64,000 bases of DNA from Microvirga lotononidis (GCF_034627025.1 NZ_CP141050.1:682001-746000), one strand, 5' to 3'; positions 45,766 to 57,246 are shown, numbered from the stretch's first letter. Made by a program: numbers and translations. The notes: generated from the sequence alone by a model not told the origin.

Positions 45766-46912
45766 TGGATTCTATTCTGAAGTGCGAATCCCGTTACAAC
45801 CAAAGGATTTGCACTCGGAGGCTGAATGACCCTGCCCTACATCCATCTGAGCCTGGCTGAACGGCGTGAGATCGCCCGCATGCACGCGGCCAAGATCCCG
45901 ATCAGTGTGATCGCTGACCGCCTGCAGCGTCATCGGTCGACCATCTACCGGGAGATCAAGCGGAACTGGGTTCACGATGAAGAGCCGTTGTATCGCGGCT
46001 ATTTCCATGTGGCCGCCGACATGCAAGCCCGCGCCCGGCGTCAGCGTCTGGGCAAACTCTCCCGCAAACCGGTGCTCGCGGTCTATGTCATGGATCGCCT
46101 CAAAGCTGGATGGTCGCCAGAGCAGATTGCTGGCCGTCTGCGGGCATCCGGTGCTCCTGAACGGTTGTCGCACGAGACGATCTACCGGTTCGTCTACAGC
46201 TCCCAAGGACAAAAGCTCGGGTTGTACCAGGATCTGCCCATGGCACGGCGCCGGCGGCGTGTGCGCTACCAGCGCAAACCTCGCGGCCTTTTCATTCCGG
46301 CGAGTAACACCATCGAGCAGCGTCCACCGGAGATCGCAGCCCGCACCAGCTTTGGTCACTGGGAAGGCGATCTGATGATGTTTCGCAAGGAGCTGGGCAA
46401 GCACAACCTTACGTCACTTACGGAGCGCCAGAGCCGTTACACGATCCTGACCCGCAACCGAGATCGCAACTCGACAGGGGTCATGACCGGCATGATCGAG
46501 AAGCTGAAAGTCCTGCCGGAGACGGCGCGTCTGTCGATCACGTTCGACCGCGGGACGGAGTTTGCCTATTACCCGTTGCTCAAGCAGAGGCTCGGCATGG
46601 ACAGCTATTTCTGCAAGCCACAGGCCCCCTGGCAGAAAGGCACGGTCGAGAACACCAATGGCCGGGTTCGGCGCTTTCTGGCACGGGACGCGGACATTGC
46701 CACTTTGCCCGAGGAGGCTCTGCTTGAGATCTGTGATCGGCTCAACGGGACACCGCGCAAGTGCCTGGGCTATCGCACACCCAAAGAGGTCCTGATGAGT
46801 TCTCTGGATCCGGGACTGCCGGAGCTGTGCAACCCTGATCAGCTCCGCCCCGGCAGTCCCTGACCGACCGGGAACCGATGCCCGCCAACCGTCGCACTTC
46901 GGCTTGATTCCA
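45766..46912 (+). mobile_element. IS30-family insertion sequence
   Basis: The ends are imperfect inverted repeats sharing GAAGTGCGA: TGGATTCTATTCTGAAGTGC from 45766, and TGGAATCAAGCCGAAGTGCG read inward from 46912. A single transposase gene fills the element (~1147 bp, a typical length). The target duplication was not clear by eye. Confidence 0.7.
45826..46863 (+). CDS. IS30-family transposase
   Basis: 345 residues, complete. The N-terminal HTH is LSLAERREIARMHAAKIPIS, VIADRLQRHRSTIYREIKRN. The DDE core shows Asp in FGHWEGDLMMFRKE, Asp in TFDRGTEFAYYPLL and Glu in KGTVENTNGRVRRFLARD. YRTPKEVL is the usual IS30 C-terminus. The copy appears intact and potentially active. Confidence 0.95.
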   Translation: MTLPYIHLSLAERREIARMHAAKIPISVIADRLQRHRSTIYREIKRNWVHDEEPLYRGYFHVAADMQARARRQRLGKLSRKPVLAVYVMDRLKAGWSPEQIAGRLRASGAPERLSHETIYRFVYSSQGQKLGLYQDLPMARRRRRVRYQRKPRGLFIPASNTIEQRPPEIAARTSFGHWEGDLMMFRKELGKHNLTSLTERQSRYTILTRNRDRNSTGVMTGMIEKLKVLPETARLSITFDRGTEFAYYPLLKQRLGMDSYFCKPQAPWQKGTVENTNGRVRRFLARDADIATLPEEALLEICDRLNGTPRKCLGYRTPKEVLMSSLDPGLPELCNPDQLRPGSP

Positions 46913-47275
46913 CAGCGCAAAGTTAAAATGTCCCACCGTAGCTGGACCGTTAAGCAAATACGGCGAAACGGAAACCAAATAGAGCGACGCAGGCAATCAA
47001 ACCGTCTCGCGTCAATCAGGAGCAGAAGCGCGCTGCTTGCGCATTAATCAGTCCCGCGCCGAGGGTTTCGCAGACGCCAGGCCTCCATGTGTTATATCCG
47101 ACCATGGAGAGACGAGGCTTAGTTGGGCGGCATACATGACCGCCTGGTGTTGATTTTCGTGATTCAAAGCTTGGGGCCGAAAACCTATCTCACCGGTCGC
47201 GAGCCACTAACCTGAAACCCAACTCGCGCCGGAGATACAATCCCTACATCCATCATGATGAACGACAGGAAGCCG
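46913..47275. other. Intergenic region between IS30 and zwf
   Basis: No gene supported. A 60-70 codon frame near 47185 on minus has no motif. It holds the 3' flank of zwf. Confidence 0.45.
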
Positions 47276-48790
47276 TTAATCGATCGTTCTCCAACGTCGC
47301 CCATCGCGCGCCAGCAGGAAACCCGCCTCCTCCGGCCCAGATGAACCGGCGGGATAGAACTCCAGTCCCTTGGCTCCATCTCTGGCCCAGGCATCAAGAA
47401 ACGGCTGAACGACGGCCCATCCCGCCTCTACACCGTCAGCCCGCTGGAAGTGCAGGGCATCTCCCATCATGCAGTCATAGATCAGTGTCTCGTAGCCGGT
47501 GCTCGGGGCCACGTCGAAATGATCCTTGTACTTGAAGGTCATGTCGACACTCTCCGCCGCCAGCACTGGTCCAGGCACTTTGGCATTGAAGCGCAACGTG
47601 ATGCCCTCATTGGGCTGGATCCGCAAAACCAGAAAGTTCTGACCAAGGTGATCGACGGAGGTTTGCTCAAACATCGAGATCGGCGCCTGCTTGAACTTGA
47701 TCGCCACCTCCGTGCGGCGGGCCGAGAGAGCTTTTCCGGTTCTCAGGTAAAACGGCACGCCTGCCCAGCGCCAGTTGTCGACCTCAAGCCGAAGGGCCGC
47801 ATAGGTTTCTGTGACGCTGCTGGGTGCCACATGCTCGGCGTCCCGGTACGCCACCACCGGCTCATCGTGAACACGGCCGGCGCGATACTGCCCGCGCACC
47901 GAGTTCGCCAGCGCCTCAGCCTCGCCCGGGATCCGGATTGCCTCCAGGGCCTCGGCCTTCGCATTCCGGACCCGCTCCGCCTCAAAGCGGGCGGGTGGCT
48001 CCATGGCAATCAACGCCAGTAGCTGGAACAGGTGGTTAGGCACCATGTCCCGCAAGGCCCCCGTCCGGTCGTAGAAGCGCCCTCGCCTCTCGACGTTGAC
48101 GGTTTCCGCCACGGTAATCTGCACATGGTCAATGTGGTTGCGGTTCCAGATCGGCTCGAACAGGCCATTGGCAAAGCGCAACAGCAGGATGTTCTGGACC
48201 GTCTCTTTGCCGAGATAGTGATCGATGCGGTAGATCTGATCTTCGGTCAGGACCTCCAGAAGGGCACGATTGAGGGCCCGGGCTGAGGCCAGATCTCGCC
48301 CGAACGGCTTCTCGACCACCACCCGGCGCCACGAGCCCCCTGAGTTTCCCTCCTGGGAAAGGCCGGCCCTCGCCAGATGGCGCGCAATCGGCTCGAACGT
48401 ATCCGGTGGCATGGCCAGGTAAAACAGCCGGTTGCCCTGCGTGCCGGCCGTCGGCTCGATCTCCTCCAGGGTCGCTGTAAGCTTGGAAAAGGTCTCAGGG
48501 TCATCGACGCTGCCGGACACGTAAGCGACATGAGCCACCAGCCACTCGGCCAGCTGTGGATCCACGTCCTGGGTTGCATGGGCTTGCAGAGCATCGAGCA
48601 GTTCCTGGCGGAACTCATCCGCCGTGTGGACGCTGCGCGCGACACCAACGATGGCGAAGCGCTCCGGCAGCAGGCCTGTGGCGGCCAGATTGTAGAGGGC
48701 CGGCAGGAGCAAACGACTTGTCAGATCTCCGGAGGCGCCGAAGATCACGAAACAGCACGGGTCGGCGGCAGGTGCGTGAGACTGCGTCAT
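47276..48790 (-). CDS. zwf: Glucose-6-phosphate 1-dehydrogenase
   Basis: 504 residues, the standard length. The NADP-binding motif is [20 protein letters not shown], the substrate motif [20 protein letters not shown] holds the catalytic His-Tyr-Lys region, and [13 protein letters not shown] is the third signature. It oxidises glucose 6-phosphate to the lactone with reduction of NADP+, the entry to the pentose phosphate and Entner-Doudoroff routes. Its ATG overlaps the gnd stop by four bases, so gnd-zwf form one operon. No pgl (lactonase) gene is nearby. Probably an accessory copy that supplements a chromosomal zwf. Confidence 0.95.
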   Translation of the reverse strand: MTQSHAPAADPCCFVIFGASGDLTSRLLLPALYNLAATGLLPERFAIVGVARSVHTADEFRQELLDALQAHATQDVDPQLAEWLVAHVAYVSGSVDDPETFSKLTATLEEIEPTAGTQGNRLFYLAMPPDTFEPIARHLARAGLSQEGNSGGSWRRVVVEKPFGRDLASARALNRALLEVLTEDQIYRIDHYLGKETVQNILLLRFANGLFEPIWNRNHIDHVQITVAETVNVERRGRFYDRTGALRDMVPNHLFQLLALIAMEPPARFEAERVRNAKAEALEAIRIPGEAEALANSVRGQYRAGRVHDEPVVAYRDAEHVAPSSVTETYAALRLEVDNWRWAGVPFYLRTGKALSARRTEVAIKFKQAPISMFEQTSVDHLGQNFLVLRIQPNEGITLRFNAKVPGPVLAAESVDMTFKYKDHFDVAPSTGYETLIYDCMMGDALHFQRADGVEAGWAVVQPFLDAWARDGAKGLEFYPAGSSGPEEAGFLLARDGRRWRTID

Positions 48791-49782
48791 GCCCCTTCTC
48801 CTTCCGGCTTCCTGGCCTCGACATGGCCGCCGAAGCCCTTGCGCATGGCCGAGAGCATCTTCTCGGCAAAGGTATGCTCCTGGCGCGAGCGGAAGCGGGC
48901 GTAAAGGGCAGCGGTGAGGACCTCGGCCGGGACCGCCTCATCGATCGCGGCCTGGATGGTCCAGCGCCCCTCGCCGGAATCCTCGACATAGCCTGAGTAG
49001 GTGCTGAGGTGCTCATCCTCGGCCAGGGCGGTGGCCGTGAGATCAAGCAGCCAGGAGGTGATCACGCTGCCCCGGCGCCAGACCTCGGCGACATCGGCCA
49101 CGTCGAAGTTAAAGCGATGCTCGGGCGGCAGGATTGGGCTTGCGGCATTGCGCAGGATGTCGAAGCCCTCGGCGTAAGCTTGCATCAGGCCGTACTCGAT
49201 GCCGTTGTGGATCATCTTGACGAAGTGGCCGGCGCCGCTCGGCCCGGCATGGATGTAGCCCTGCTCGGCCCGCGGATCCCTGCCCTCGCGCCCCGGGGTG
49301 ACCGGAAGGTCGCCGCGTCCGGGCGCCAGGGCAGCAAAGATCGGATCCAGGCGTTCGACGATGACTGTCTCGCCGCCGATCATCAGGCAGTACCCGCGCT
49401 CCAGTCCCCATACCCCACCGCTGGTGCCCACATCGATGTAGTGCAGGCCGCGACTGCGGAGCTCGCCTGCTCGCCGGACATCGTCCTGCCAGAAGGTGTT
49501 GCCGCCATCGATGATGGTGTCTCCGTCCTCGAGAAGGCCAGCAAGCTGCTGGATGGTGGCCTCAGTGATGTCACCAGCGGGCAGCATGACCCAGACAACC
49601 CGCGGGGCATCAAGCCGGGCGACAAGATCCTCGAGGCTCTCGGATCCCGTCGCGCCCTCGCCTGCCAGACCTGTGACTGCGTCTGGATGGTGGTCATACA
49701 CAACAGCCGTGTGCCCTGATTGCATGAGGCGGCGAACAATGTTTCCGCCCATCCGGCCGAGCCCGACCATTCCCACTTGCAT
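48787..49782 (-). CDS. gnd: Decarboxylating 6-phosphogluconate dehydrogenase (short, GndA-like)
   Basis: 331 residues, the short NAD-type (YqeC/GntZ-like) form rather than the ~470-residue form. The Rossmann motif is [20 protein letters not shown], the substrate loop is [20 protein letters not shown], and the catalytic Lys-Asn region is [20 protein letters not shown]. It converts 6-phosphogluconate to ribulose 5-phosphate and CO2 with NAD(P)H formation. First gene of the gnd-zwf operon. Confidence 0.94.
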   Translation of the reverse strand: MQVGMVGLGRMGGNIVRRLMQSGHTAVVYDHHPDAVTGLAGEGATGSESLEDLVARLDAPRVVWVMLPAGDITEATIQQLAGLLEDGDTIIDGGNTFWQDDVRRAGELRSRGLHYIDVGTSGGVWGLERGYCLMIGGETVIVERLDPIFAALAPGRGDLPVTPGREGRDPRAEQGYIHAGPSGAGHFVKMIHNGIEYGLMQAYAEGFDILRNAASPILPPEHRFNFDVADVAEVWRRGSVITSWLLDLTATALAEDEHLSTYSGYVEDSGEGRWTIQAAIDEAVPAEVLTAALYARFRSRQEHTFAEKMLSAMRKGFGGHVEARKPEGEGA

Positions 49783-50474
49783 TCTGAATCTCCCAATGCT
49801 GTCGGTCCCGCTGGTTCGCTTCTACTCAGCACAGTCAAATGAGCCACGATACCAATCATCAAATAGTTCGAGATCCCCATATTTGCGAACGAAACGAATT
49901 AGATCCTCGATCTCAATGCCGCAGACGCCCCGACCTCCTCCCCGACGTACGTCTGCCGTCTGATCGACGTGATCCCGCCAAACCTTTCCTTGCCTCACGT
50001 TGACGGGCACATTCAGAAGGCCTTGCCCCCAACCTAAGGAGGCATGCGGCCGACCATGAAAGGTTGCGCTAAAGAAGGCGAGGAGCAGACGATTAGGCTC
50101 ATTCTGCAGAGTCCTGTTAGCGATTGAGCCGGTCGAGAGCGGCGGCAAGGCAGAACACGCCCATGAACGACGAGACGCTCTTGTGGTAGTGAGTGCATGG
50201 CCCATCACCGAAAGCAACTGTTAAACGGCCACAACATACTCCCTTAAGCATCAAGCATTCAATCATCGAGGCTTCGAAGGCTAAATCCTTGCGTGACCCT
50301 CGTAGCAACCGACCTAGCCTATAGTATATTACTCCCGAAAGTTTGCGCCTTCGCATACATGTGTAAGCGCACTAGAGAACCGGAGCGGATTGCTTGTAAA
50401 GTATGAGCCTTCCAGGAGCGATTGCCACTCTCACACGGCGCATTATATGATCCTCTTATTGCCGGGACGACGCT
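49783..50474. other. Intergenic region upstream of gnd
   Basis: Two overlapping minus frames (49822-50217 and 50117-50356) have no motif and no ribosome site, and I do not call them. The AT-rich part after 50200 likely carries the divergent promoters of the gnd-zwf operon and the receiver-like gene. Confidence 0.4.
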
Positions 50475-50888
50475 ATGATTTCGTCGAAGCAGGAACGCAT
50501 CCTCATCGTGGGCGATAACTCACTGTTCTTGGAGAGGATTGCACTTGAACTACGGCCGGAAAACTTTGTCGTTATAGCGACAGAGTCCGGCCTGTATGCG
50601 TTTCAAATTATGAGAATCTGCAGCCGCCCGATTGACTGGCTCTTTACCCGCGCGTCTCTATTTGGACCGATTGATGAGCGAATCTTGGCCGATGAGTTTC
50701 ACGGCAGGCGTTCCAATCGGCCCGCTGTGATTGCCTCATCGCACATGAGGGTCTCCTCCCAAGGTCATATCATCCTCGATGACCCGTCGCCCATTGCCGT
50801 GCCCGACGCTATGCGGTGCATCATGACTGAGTGTCATTCGCATGAACTTCCAGAGTACGCCAATCCTAAGGAGCGGTGCGCCGCGTAG
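50475..50888 (+). CDS. Degenerate response-regulator receiver-like protein
   Basis: 137 residues. The start (RILIVGDNSLFLERIALELR) imitates a receiver domain strand 1 and helix 1, but only one acidic residue remains at the usual DD pair. The phospho-acceptor position (RPIDWLFTRASLFGPIDE) has no Asp where DxxMP is expected. Strand 4 (NRPAVIASSHMRVSS) retains the Ser/Thr-like region and the Lys is missing. It is likely a pseudo-receiver that cannot be phosphorylated and works by protein contact. Standalone, on plus, no histidine kinase adjacent. Confidence 0.7.
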   Translation: MISSKQERILIVGDNSLFLERIALELRPENFVVIATESGLYAFQIMRICSRPIDWLFTRASLFGPIDERILADEFHGRRSNRPAVIASSHMRVSSQGHIILDDPSPIAVPDAMRCIMTECHSHELPEYANPKERCAA

Positions 50889-51725
50889 GGATTACGCCGA
50901 GGGCCTCTATCCCGGCTCCTGCATAACCCGAATGCTCTCTATCAACTCCGCCTTACAAATGGTGGTCGCAACCCGGGTCGGACAGTCAACGCATTGAAGT
51001 GCCTAGAGCAAGCGAGTTTGGCGCAACTCGATCAGATGGATAGCTTCTGCAAAGACGCGTCACTGTAAGGTCAAGTCAAGACACTCGCTCTAAGCTTACG
51101 AGAACCGGTTGTCGTCCGAGATTGTATACCTGCACGACGTTGAGTTTAGCCGAACCTCCATAGCCCAGACTCACATGGTTATGGTTTCTCAATCGCCACA
51201 GTGATGTCTTTGGCGCCGACCCTTTTGGGCACGATCTCCGCCATGCACTCCTTGGGCACGCCGGAGTCGCAGTCGCACTCCGGCAACGTCGTCGCCCTCG
51301 TGCTAATTCTCATGTCCGCTGTGCTGCCTTACGGTTGGCTCAGGTCGGGGGGGGGCTCTAGACATGACACTCATCGCCGAAGCCTGGAAAGGCAGCCATG
51401 CTCTCCTCTATGCGCACTGCTGCTTGCCGCCCTAGCCTCCCCGGCAATCCTGATTACACGAGAACCGATGGTGGTCGATCTCGCCGACGTCACTGCAAAC
51501 GTAAAGAGCGTGAGACCTTGGATTGAAGCGGAACGGCGTCCTTGGACCCTGCTTGTCAGACTGAGGTCATGAGAGACTCAGGCAAAAGAGAACGGCCCAC
51601 ATATGATACGTCGAATGGTTGCAGGCGTCAGGTGGCACTGGTCGCACAAGAAAGCCTGCCCCTATCCTACGATGCATTTCGGCGCTCTGCGAGCCGCTCT
51701 TCTGACGACGCCATACGAGCATCAG
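50889..51725. other. Long intergenic region
   Basis: The frame 51201-51572 (123 codons) contains a hydrophobic stretch (VVALVLILMSAVLPYGWL) and a G9 run near 51350 that may hide a frameshift, but nothing identifies it and I leave it uncalled. Otherwise I see nothing supportable. Confidence 0.35.
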
Positions 51726-52478
51726 TCACGCGTTGACCAGTCCGCCGTCAACGGCGATGATCTGTCCTGTGACCCACGTTGTGGCAGGGTCGGCAAGAGC
51801 CAACATCCACGGCGCGACATCGCTCGGATCTCCGCGGCGTCCAAGAGGGATTCTCCGGGTCTCCTGATCCTTCACAGCTTTAATCTCCTCGTCTGTAAGC
51901 CGCATTCTTTCCCGCAGAAAGTCGGTTTCCACAGGGCCAGGCGCGATTGCGTTGACGCGGATACCAAATGGCGCAAGTTCAATCGCCCAGGCGCGTGTGA
52001 GGTACTCAATGGCTGCCTTGCTAGACCCGTAAAGGGACAGCCCAGAAGCTACCTTACTTCCGAACGTGCTCGACATGTTGACGACTGCTCCCTTCGTCTT
52101 CACGAGGTGAGGAACGGCGACAGCCGTGAGAAGGATAGGACCAACGACATTGACGGAATAAACCTCTGATATCGTTTTGATGTCGACTCCTCCAAGAGGC
52201 TGAATAGCACCTCCACCTGCGTTATTGACGAGGACGTCTAACCGTCCCCAGGTGTCAATCGCTGCTGCGACAGTCTTCGATGCTGCGTCTGGGTCCGAAG
52301 CGTCCGCGGCAAAGCCCAGAATATTGGGATTCGTCGATGTAATCTCTTGCAAGACGTTCGCACGGCGTCCTGTGATAAGGACGCGCGCTCCCCTTGATGC
52401 AAAGAGTTTCGCAGCAGCTAACCCGATGCCGGCACCCCCGCCTGTAACGATGACGACTTTGCCTTCGAACGAACTCAT
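51726..52478 (-). CDS. SDR-family oxidoreductase
   Basis: 250 residues from ATG 52478 (MSSFEGKVVIVTGGGAGIGL); the frame to 52514 lacks a ribosome site. Classical short-chain dehydrogenase: TGGGAGIGLA cofactor loop, NNAGGGAIQPLGG, catalytic Ser in VVNMSSTFGSKVAS, YGSSKAA (Tyr-x3-Lys) and PGPVETDFLRERM. Substrate unknown. The coenzyme loop has Arg (LITGRRANVL), favouring NADP(H). It is divergent from the LysR gene, its likely regulator. Confidence 0.93.
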   Translation of the reverse strand: MSSFEGKVVIVTGGGAGIGLAAAKLFASRGARVLITGRRANVLQEITSTNPNILGFAADASDPDAASKTVAAAIDTWGRLDVLVNNAGGGAIQPLGGVDIKTISEVYSVNVVGPILLTAVAVPHLVKTKGAVVNMSSTFGSKVASGLSLYGSSKAAIEYLTRAWAIELAPFGIRVNAIAPGPVETDFLRERMRLTDEEIKAVKDQETRRIPLGRRGDPSDVAPWMLALADPATTWVTGQIIAVDGGLVNA

Positions 52479-52867
52479 TTGAATCCCCAAATGTAAGATA
52501 TCGACAACGGGCATCCGAAATCCCGCGATTATCGTGACCGTCTTTTACACAACCGAGCTTATAAGGTTGGCTTTTATCCAGCTGAGTACTTATGACAGTT
52601 GTCACGCTGCTTTCATCGGATCTGAGAGACCGTGTGGTGCGAGCCGTCTCAGTGAGGTGGTTGATCCCTCAAAGGAAGGAGATGGGTCATCTGTGGGTGG
52701 AGAGCTGAACGTATGGCCATACGCCCATCGTCTTCGTTAGTATTGGCGTGGCTGCTCACCCAGATTTCTCCACCTTTCGCTCCAGTTCCGACAAGGTTTA
52801 TCTGGACCTTTTCAGGAGGCAGGGTTAGTCCTTCAGGCGGCCAATCACAAATGCCGGTAAGTCACAA
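52479..52867. promoter_or_regulatory. Divergent promoter region between SDR and LysR genes
   Basis: 389 bases without a supported gene separate the divergent SDR and LysR genes, the standard arrangement in which LysR binds the shared control region. I did not find a convincing T-N11-A palindrome by eye. Confidence 0.45.
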
Positions 52868-53779
52868 ATGGCAGATATCGAAAGGTTGCAGGGCTTAAGC
52901 GCTTTCGTCCGTGCGGTGGAAGCAGGGTCGTTTACAGGGGGAGCGAAGCTCCTTGGCACGACGCCTTCGGCCATATCAAAAAGCATAGCACGGCTTGAGC
53001 AGCGCGTCGGCGCCCGACTATTTCATCGATCCACCCGGTCCTTTAGCCTAACTGCCGAAGGTCAAGACTACTTTGACCGCATCTCCCCTTTGATGCGCGC
53101 TTTGGAAGAGGCAAGTGATAGTCTCCGCTCGGGGCAGGAGCCAGTGGGCCGCCTTCGGTTAAGCATGCCGGCTGACCTTGGGCGATTTCTCATGCAGGCT
53201 ATCACCACGCAATTTCTGCCCCATCACCCACATGTGAAACTCGACGTAAGCTTGACCGACCGACATGTCGATTTGATCCGTGAAGGATTCGATTTGACCA
53301 TCCGGGTCGGCCGTGTGGCTGACACAGGTCTGATGTCTCGCTCATTGGGAGAGCTGCCGCTCGTTCTGGTTGCATCTCCTGCTTACCTTTCTGCCCGAGG
53401 TGAGCCGCGGAGTACCGATGACCTACGCCATCATGCTCATGTCCGCTATATGCTGGCAGGACGGCCGTTCCCCATCACGTTTGCGGACGGAACAAGTTTG
53501 ACACCCGAAGGTGCCCTCGATGCCGACAGTGGCGATGCGCTCCGGATTGCTGCGGTGAACGGTTTAGGTATTGCACAGATACTGCGTACCAATGTCCATG
53601 AGGAGCTAAGTGCCGGATTGTTGAGCGTCGTACTGCCAGAAATCCCGATGCCGTCGGTCCCAGTGCAGGCTCTTCACGCTTTTGGACGCATCATGCCATC
53701 TCGTGCGCGTGTGTTCCTCGACTTCGTAGCGGCCAGAATACACGAGTGGCGTAGGCTTCTCGATTCGATCCATGCTTGA
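52868..53779 (+). CDS. LysR-family transcriptional regulator
   Basis: 303 residues. The N-terminal winged HTH is LSAFVRAVEAGSFTGGAKLL, GTTPSAISKSIARLEQRVGA, RLFHRSTRSFSLT. The C-terminal effector domain is a type 2 periplasmic-binding fold (LRLSMPADLGRFLMQAITTQ, ITFADGTSLTPEGALDADSG). It belongs to the DsdC/AaeR-like CrgA group common in Proteobacteria. Divergent from the SDR gene, which it probably controls. Confidence 0.94.
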   Translation: MADIERLQGLSAFVRAVEAGSFTGGAKLLGTTPSAISKSIARLEQRVGARLFHRSTRSFSLTAEGQDYFDRISPLMRALEEASDSLRSGQEPVGRLRLSMPADLGRFLMQAITTQFLPHHPHVKLDVSLTDRHVDLIREGFDLTIRVGRVADTGLMSRSLGELPLVLVASPAYLSARGEPRSTDDLRHHAHVRYMLAGRPFPITFADGTSLTPEGALDADSGDALRIAAVNGLGIAQILRTNVHEELSAGLLSVVLPEIPMPSVPVQALHAFGRIMPSRARVFLDFVAARIHEWRRLLDSIHA

Positions 53780-54130
53780 AGTGTGCCGCCTGACAGTGAA
53801 GCCTGTGCTTCGCCACTCAGATAAACTTTCAAAAGGATGAGGTCGGGAACCGCCCTCATTGACATGGAGGCGGAAGCAATGAGCGTGCCATTGAGAGACG
53901 TGGCACATTGACCCCGCCAACCGGTTCAATTGGAGACGTTTGGGAACCTCAGGCGTATCGTAAGCGAATGGCGGCACCAGATTGCACCGCCATCCTCCTG
54001 CTCATGGACATCCCAATGCCTACTTTCTATGGCGACCGGGTCAAAACGTCTCCTCGAGCCCGCAACAACTGCTAGATTTGCAACGTCATGGAGGTTGTTT
54101 CCCGGCTGAACTCATGTCAGCAGCTAAGTC
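53780..54130. other. Intergenic region between LysR and pntB
   Basis: Convergent gene ends; no gene and no clear terminator hairpin seen. Confidence 0.45.
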
Positions 54131-55561
54131 CTATATCGCCTGCACGAGCTGGTCGATGCTGGCTTTAGCATCGCCGTAGAACATGCGGGTGTTGCCCTTG
54201 TAGAACAGCGGGTTCTCAATCCCGGAGTAGCCGGTCCCCTGCCCGCGCTTCGACACGAACACCTGCTTGGCCTTCCAGACCTCCAGCACCGGCATGCCGG
54301 CAATCGGGCTGTTCGGATCCTCCTGGGCGGCCGGGTTGACGATGTCGTTCGAGCCGATGACGATCACCACGTCGGTCTCCGGGAAGTCCTCGTTGATCTC
54401 GTCCATCTCCAGCACGATGTCGTACGGCACCTTGGCCTCGGCCAGGAGCACGTTCATGTGCCCCGGCAGGCGCCCGGCCACCGGATGGATGGCAAAGCGC
54501 ACCTGCTTGCCCTTGGCTCTCAAGCGCCGGGTCAACTCCGACACCGATTGCTGGGCCTGCGCCACGGCCATGCCATAGCCCGGCACGATCACGATGCTGT
54601 CCGCCTCCTCCAGGGCCGTCGCCACCCCATCGGCATCGATGGCGATCTGCTCTCCGGCGATCGCCATCACCGGACCGGTGGTGGCGCCAAACCCGCCTAG
54701 AATCACGGAGAGGAAGCTCCGGTTCATCGCCTTGCACATGATATAGCTCAGGATCGCGCCCGAGGAGCCGACCAGGGCGCCGGTGACGATCAGCAGGTCA
54801 TTGCCGAGCGTGAAGCCGATCGCGGCTGCCGCCCAGCCCGAGTAGGAGTTGAGCATCGAGACCACCACCGGCATGTCGGCCCCGCCGATCCCTAAGATCA
54901 GGTGATAGCCGATGAAGAACGCCAGCAGCGTCATGCCCGCCAGGGCCCAGATACCAGCACCATTGACGTACAGCACCAGGAGAAGCAGCGAGAGCAGCGC
55001 CGCCCCGGCATTGAGCCCATGCCCGCCGGGCAGCTTCCTGGCCTTGCCATCGACCTTGCCGGCGAGCTTGCAAAACGCGATCACCGAGCCGGTAAACGTC
55101 ACCGCGCCGATGAATACGCCGAGGAACACCTCCACCTTCAGGATCGCGATCTCCACGCCGCTCTTGTGCGCCAGCACCCCGGCAAAGCCGGTCAGCGCCT
55201 GCCGTGAGGCTCCGTCCAGCGCCAGCACGCGGGTGAGCTCGAGATCGGCGTTGAAGCCGATGAACACGGCAGCCAAGCCCACAAAGGAGTGCAGGGCCGC
55301 CACCAGCTGCGGCATCTCGGTCATCTCGACCTTTTTCGCTACGTACCAGCCCAGGCCAGAGCCGATCACCAGCATGGCGGCAATGACGGCGTAATTGCCG
55401 ATGCCGGGCCCGAACACCGTGGCCCCGACGGCGAGCGCCATGCCGGCAATGCCGAACCAGACGGCCCGCTTGGCGCTCTCATGGCCCGACAGGCCGCCGA
55501 GCGCCAGGATGAACAGGATGGCAGCCGCCACATAGGCGGCAGAGACTAGTCCAAAGCTCAT
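54131..55561 (-). CDS. pntB: NAD(P) transhydrogenase subunit beta
   Basis: 476 residues. The N-terminal 270 residues are membrane domain II with eight or nine helices (for example [60 protein letters not shown]). The C-terminal NADP-binding domain III has [20 protein letters not shown] and [20 protein letters not shown] with the conserved Asp-Asn-Pro region. It couples proton entry to hydride transfer from NADH to NADP+. Separated from pntA by 10 bases on the same strand. Confidence 0.97.
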   Translation of the reverse strand: MSFGLVSAAYVAAAILFILALGGLSGHESAKRAVWFGIAGMALAVGATVFGPGIGNYAVIAAMLVIGSGLGWYVAKKVEMTEMPQLVAALHSFVGLAAVFIGFNADLELTRVLALDGASRQALTGFAGVLAHKSGVEIAILKVEVFLGVFIGAVTFTGSVIAFCKLAGKVDGKARKLPGGHGLNAGAALLSLLLLVLYVNGAGIWALAGMTLLAFFIGYHLILGIGGADMPVVVSMLNSYSGWAAAAIGFTLGNDLLIVTGALVGSSGAILSYIMCKAMNRSFLSVILGGFGATTGPVMAIAGEQIAIDADGVATALEEADSIVIVPGYGMAVAQAQQSVSELTRRLRAKGKQVRFAIHPVAGRLPGHMNVLLAEAKVPYDIVLEMDEINEDFPETDVVIVIGSNDIVNPAAQEDPNSPIAGMPVLEVWKAKQVFVSKRGQGTGYSGIENPLFYKGNTRMFYGDAKASIDQLVQAI

Positions 55562-55571
55562 TGCGAGATCC

Positions 55572-57143
55572 TCACGACTTTTGGAACATGGCCAGCATCC
55601 GGCGGGTGACCAGGAAGCCGCCGACGATGTTGATGGTGGCGATCAGGAACGAGAGCGAGGCCAGGGTGACCACCAGCCAGTGGCTGGAGCCGACCTGCAG
55701 CAGGGCACCGAGCACCACGATGCCCGAGATGGCGTTGGTCACCGCCATCAGGGGCGTGTGCAGGGAATGGCTGACGCTCCAGATCACCTGGAAGCCGACA
55801 AAGCACGCCAGGGCAAAGACGATGAAGTGGGCCATGAAGCTCGCCGGCGCATAGGCGCCGACCAGCGCAATCAGCAGGCCACCGGCCACGAGCAGCCCGA
55901 CCTGGGTCTTGGTCTGGCTCCGGAAGGCTTCGGCCTCCTGGGTCCGCTTCTCCTCCGGGGTGAGCTCCCTCACCTTCTCCTTGGGCTTGGCAGCGGCGAT
56001 CGCCGGCACCTTGGGCGGCGGAGGCGGATAGGTGATCGCGCCCTGGTGCGTGACCGTGGCGCCGCGGATCACGTCATCGTCCATGTTGTGGACGATCACC
56101 CCGTCCTTGTTGGGCGTCAGGTCGGTGAGGAAGTGACGGATGTTGTTGGCGTAGAGCGTCGAGGCCTGAGCGGCCATGCGGCTGGGGAAGTCGGTATAGC
56201 CGATGATGGTGACGCCGTTCTCCGTCACGACCTTCTCGTCCGGCACGGTCAGGTCGCAGTTGCCGCCCCGTTCGGCCGCGAGATCGACAATCACCGAGCC
56301 CGGCTTCATCGCCTGGACCATGTCGGCCGTCCACAGCTTGGGCGCCGGCCGGCCGGGGATCAGGGCGGTGGTGATGACGATGTCGATCTCGGGCGCGAGC
56401 TCGCGGAATTTGGCGAGCTGCTTGTCCCGGAACTCCGGGCTGGATGGCGCGGCATAGCCGCCGGTGGCGGCCCCGTCCTGCGTCTGCTCGAACTCGAGGA
56501 AGACGAACTGGGCGCCCATGGACTCGATCTGCTCGGCGACCTCAGGCCGGACGTCGAAGGCATAGGTGATGGCACCCAGGCTGGTGGCGGTGCCGATGGC
56601 CGCCAGACCGGCCACGCCGGCGCCGATCACCAGCACCTTGGCGGGTGGCACCTTGCCGGCGGCGGTGACCTGGCCGGTGAAGAAGCGGCCGAAGTGGTTG
56701 CCGGCCTCGATCACGGCGCGGTAGCCGGCGATGTTGGCCATGGACGAGAGCGCGTCCATCTTCTGGGCGCGCGAGATGCGCGGGACCATGTCCATGGCAA
56801 TGACGGTGGCGCCCCGTTCCCTCACCTGCTCCAGAAGATCGGAGTTCTGGGCCGGCCAGAAGAAAGAGATCAGCGTCTGACCCTGGCGGAGCATTTCTGC
56901 CTCGGTGCTCTCGGGCCCGCGTACCTTGACGACCACATCGGCGGCTGCGAACACAGCTTCGGCGGAAGGAAACACTTCAACACCGACTGCAGCATAGGCA
57001 GCGTCGGAAAATCCCGCTGCCATGCCGGCACCAGCCTGAATAACGCAAGTGTATCCCAGTCTGTTCAATTGAGTGGCCGAGTCGGGTGTCATCGCAACCC
57101 TGTTCTCGCCTGGCGAGATTTCTCTCAATGCTCCAATTTTCAC
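55572..57143 (-). CDS. pntA: NAD(P) transhydrogenase subunit alpha (fused PntAA-PntAB)
   Basis: 523 residues from GTG 57143 with AGGAG upstream. Domain I binds NAD(H): [40 protein letters not shown] and a dinucleotide loop, with [14 protein letters not shown]. The C-terminal four membrane helices ([58 protein letters not shown]) are the PntAB part fused on, as in E. coli, whereas many alphaproteobacteria have it split. First gene of the pntAB operon. Together with the nearby gnd-zwf it points to extra NADPH capacity. Confidence 0.97.
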   Translation of the reverse strand: MKIGALREISPGENRVAMTPDSATQLNRLGYTCVIQAGAGMAAGFSDAAYAAVGVEVFPSAEAVFAAADVVVKVRGPESTEAEMLRQGQTLISFFWPAQNSDLLEQVRERGATVIAMDMVPRISRAQKMDALSSMANIAGYRAVIEAGNHFGRFFTGQVTAAGKVPPAKVLVIGAGVAGLAAIGTATSLGAITYAFDVRPEVAEQIESMGAQFVFLEFEQTQDGAATGGYAAPSSPEFRDKQLAKFRELAPEIDIVITTALIPGRPAPKLWTADMVQAMKPGSVIVDLAAERGGNCDLTVPDEKVVTENGVTIIGYTDFPSRMAAQASTLYANNIRHFLTDLTPNKDGVIVHNMDDDVIRGATVTHQGAITYPPPPPKVPAIAAAKPKEKVRELTPEEKRTQEAEAFRSQTKTQVGLLVAGGLLIALVGAYAPASFMAHFIVFALACFVGFQVIWSVSHSLHTPLMAVTNAISGIVVLGALLQVGSSHWLVVTLASLSFLIATINIVGGFLVTRRMLAMFQKS

Positions 57144-57246
57144 CGCGTCTCCTATCGGTGTGTTGCACCTTTGACGATAGCGGTGCCGAAATCCCGTACG
57201 CCGCTATCCCAAAGGGGAATCCGTTGGTTACCTGCAGGTCCAAGTG

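Noticed and set aside
51201..51572. 123-codon frame with a hydrophobic segment
   Set aside because: No ribosome site, no family resemblance and a G9 run inside; not strong enough to call.
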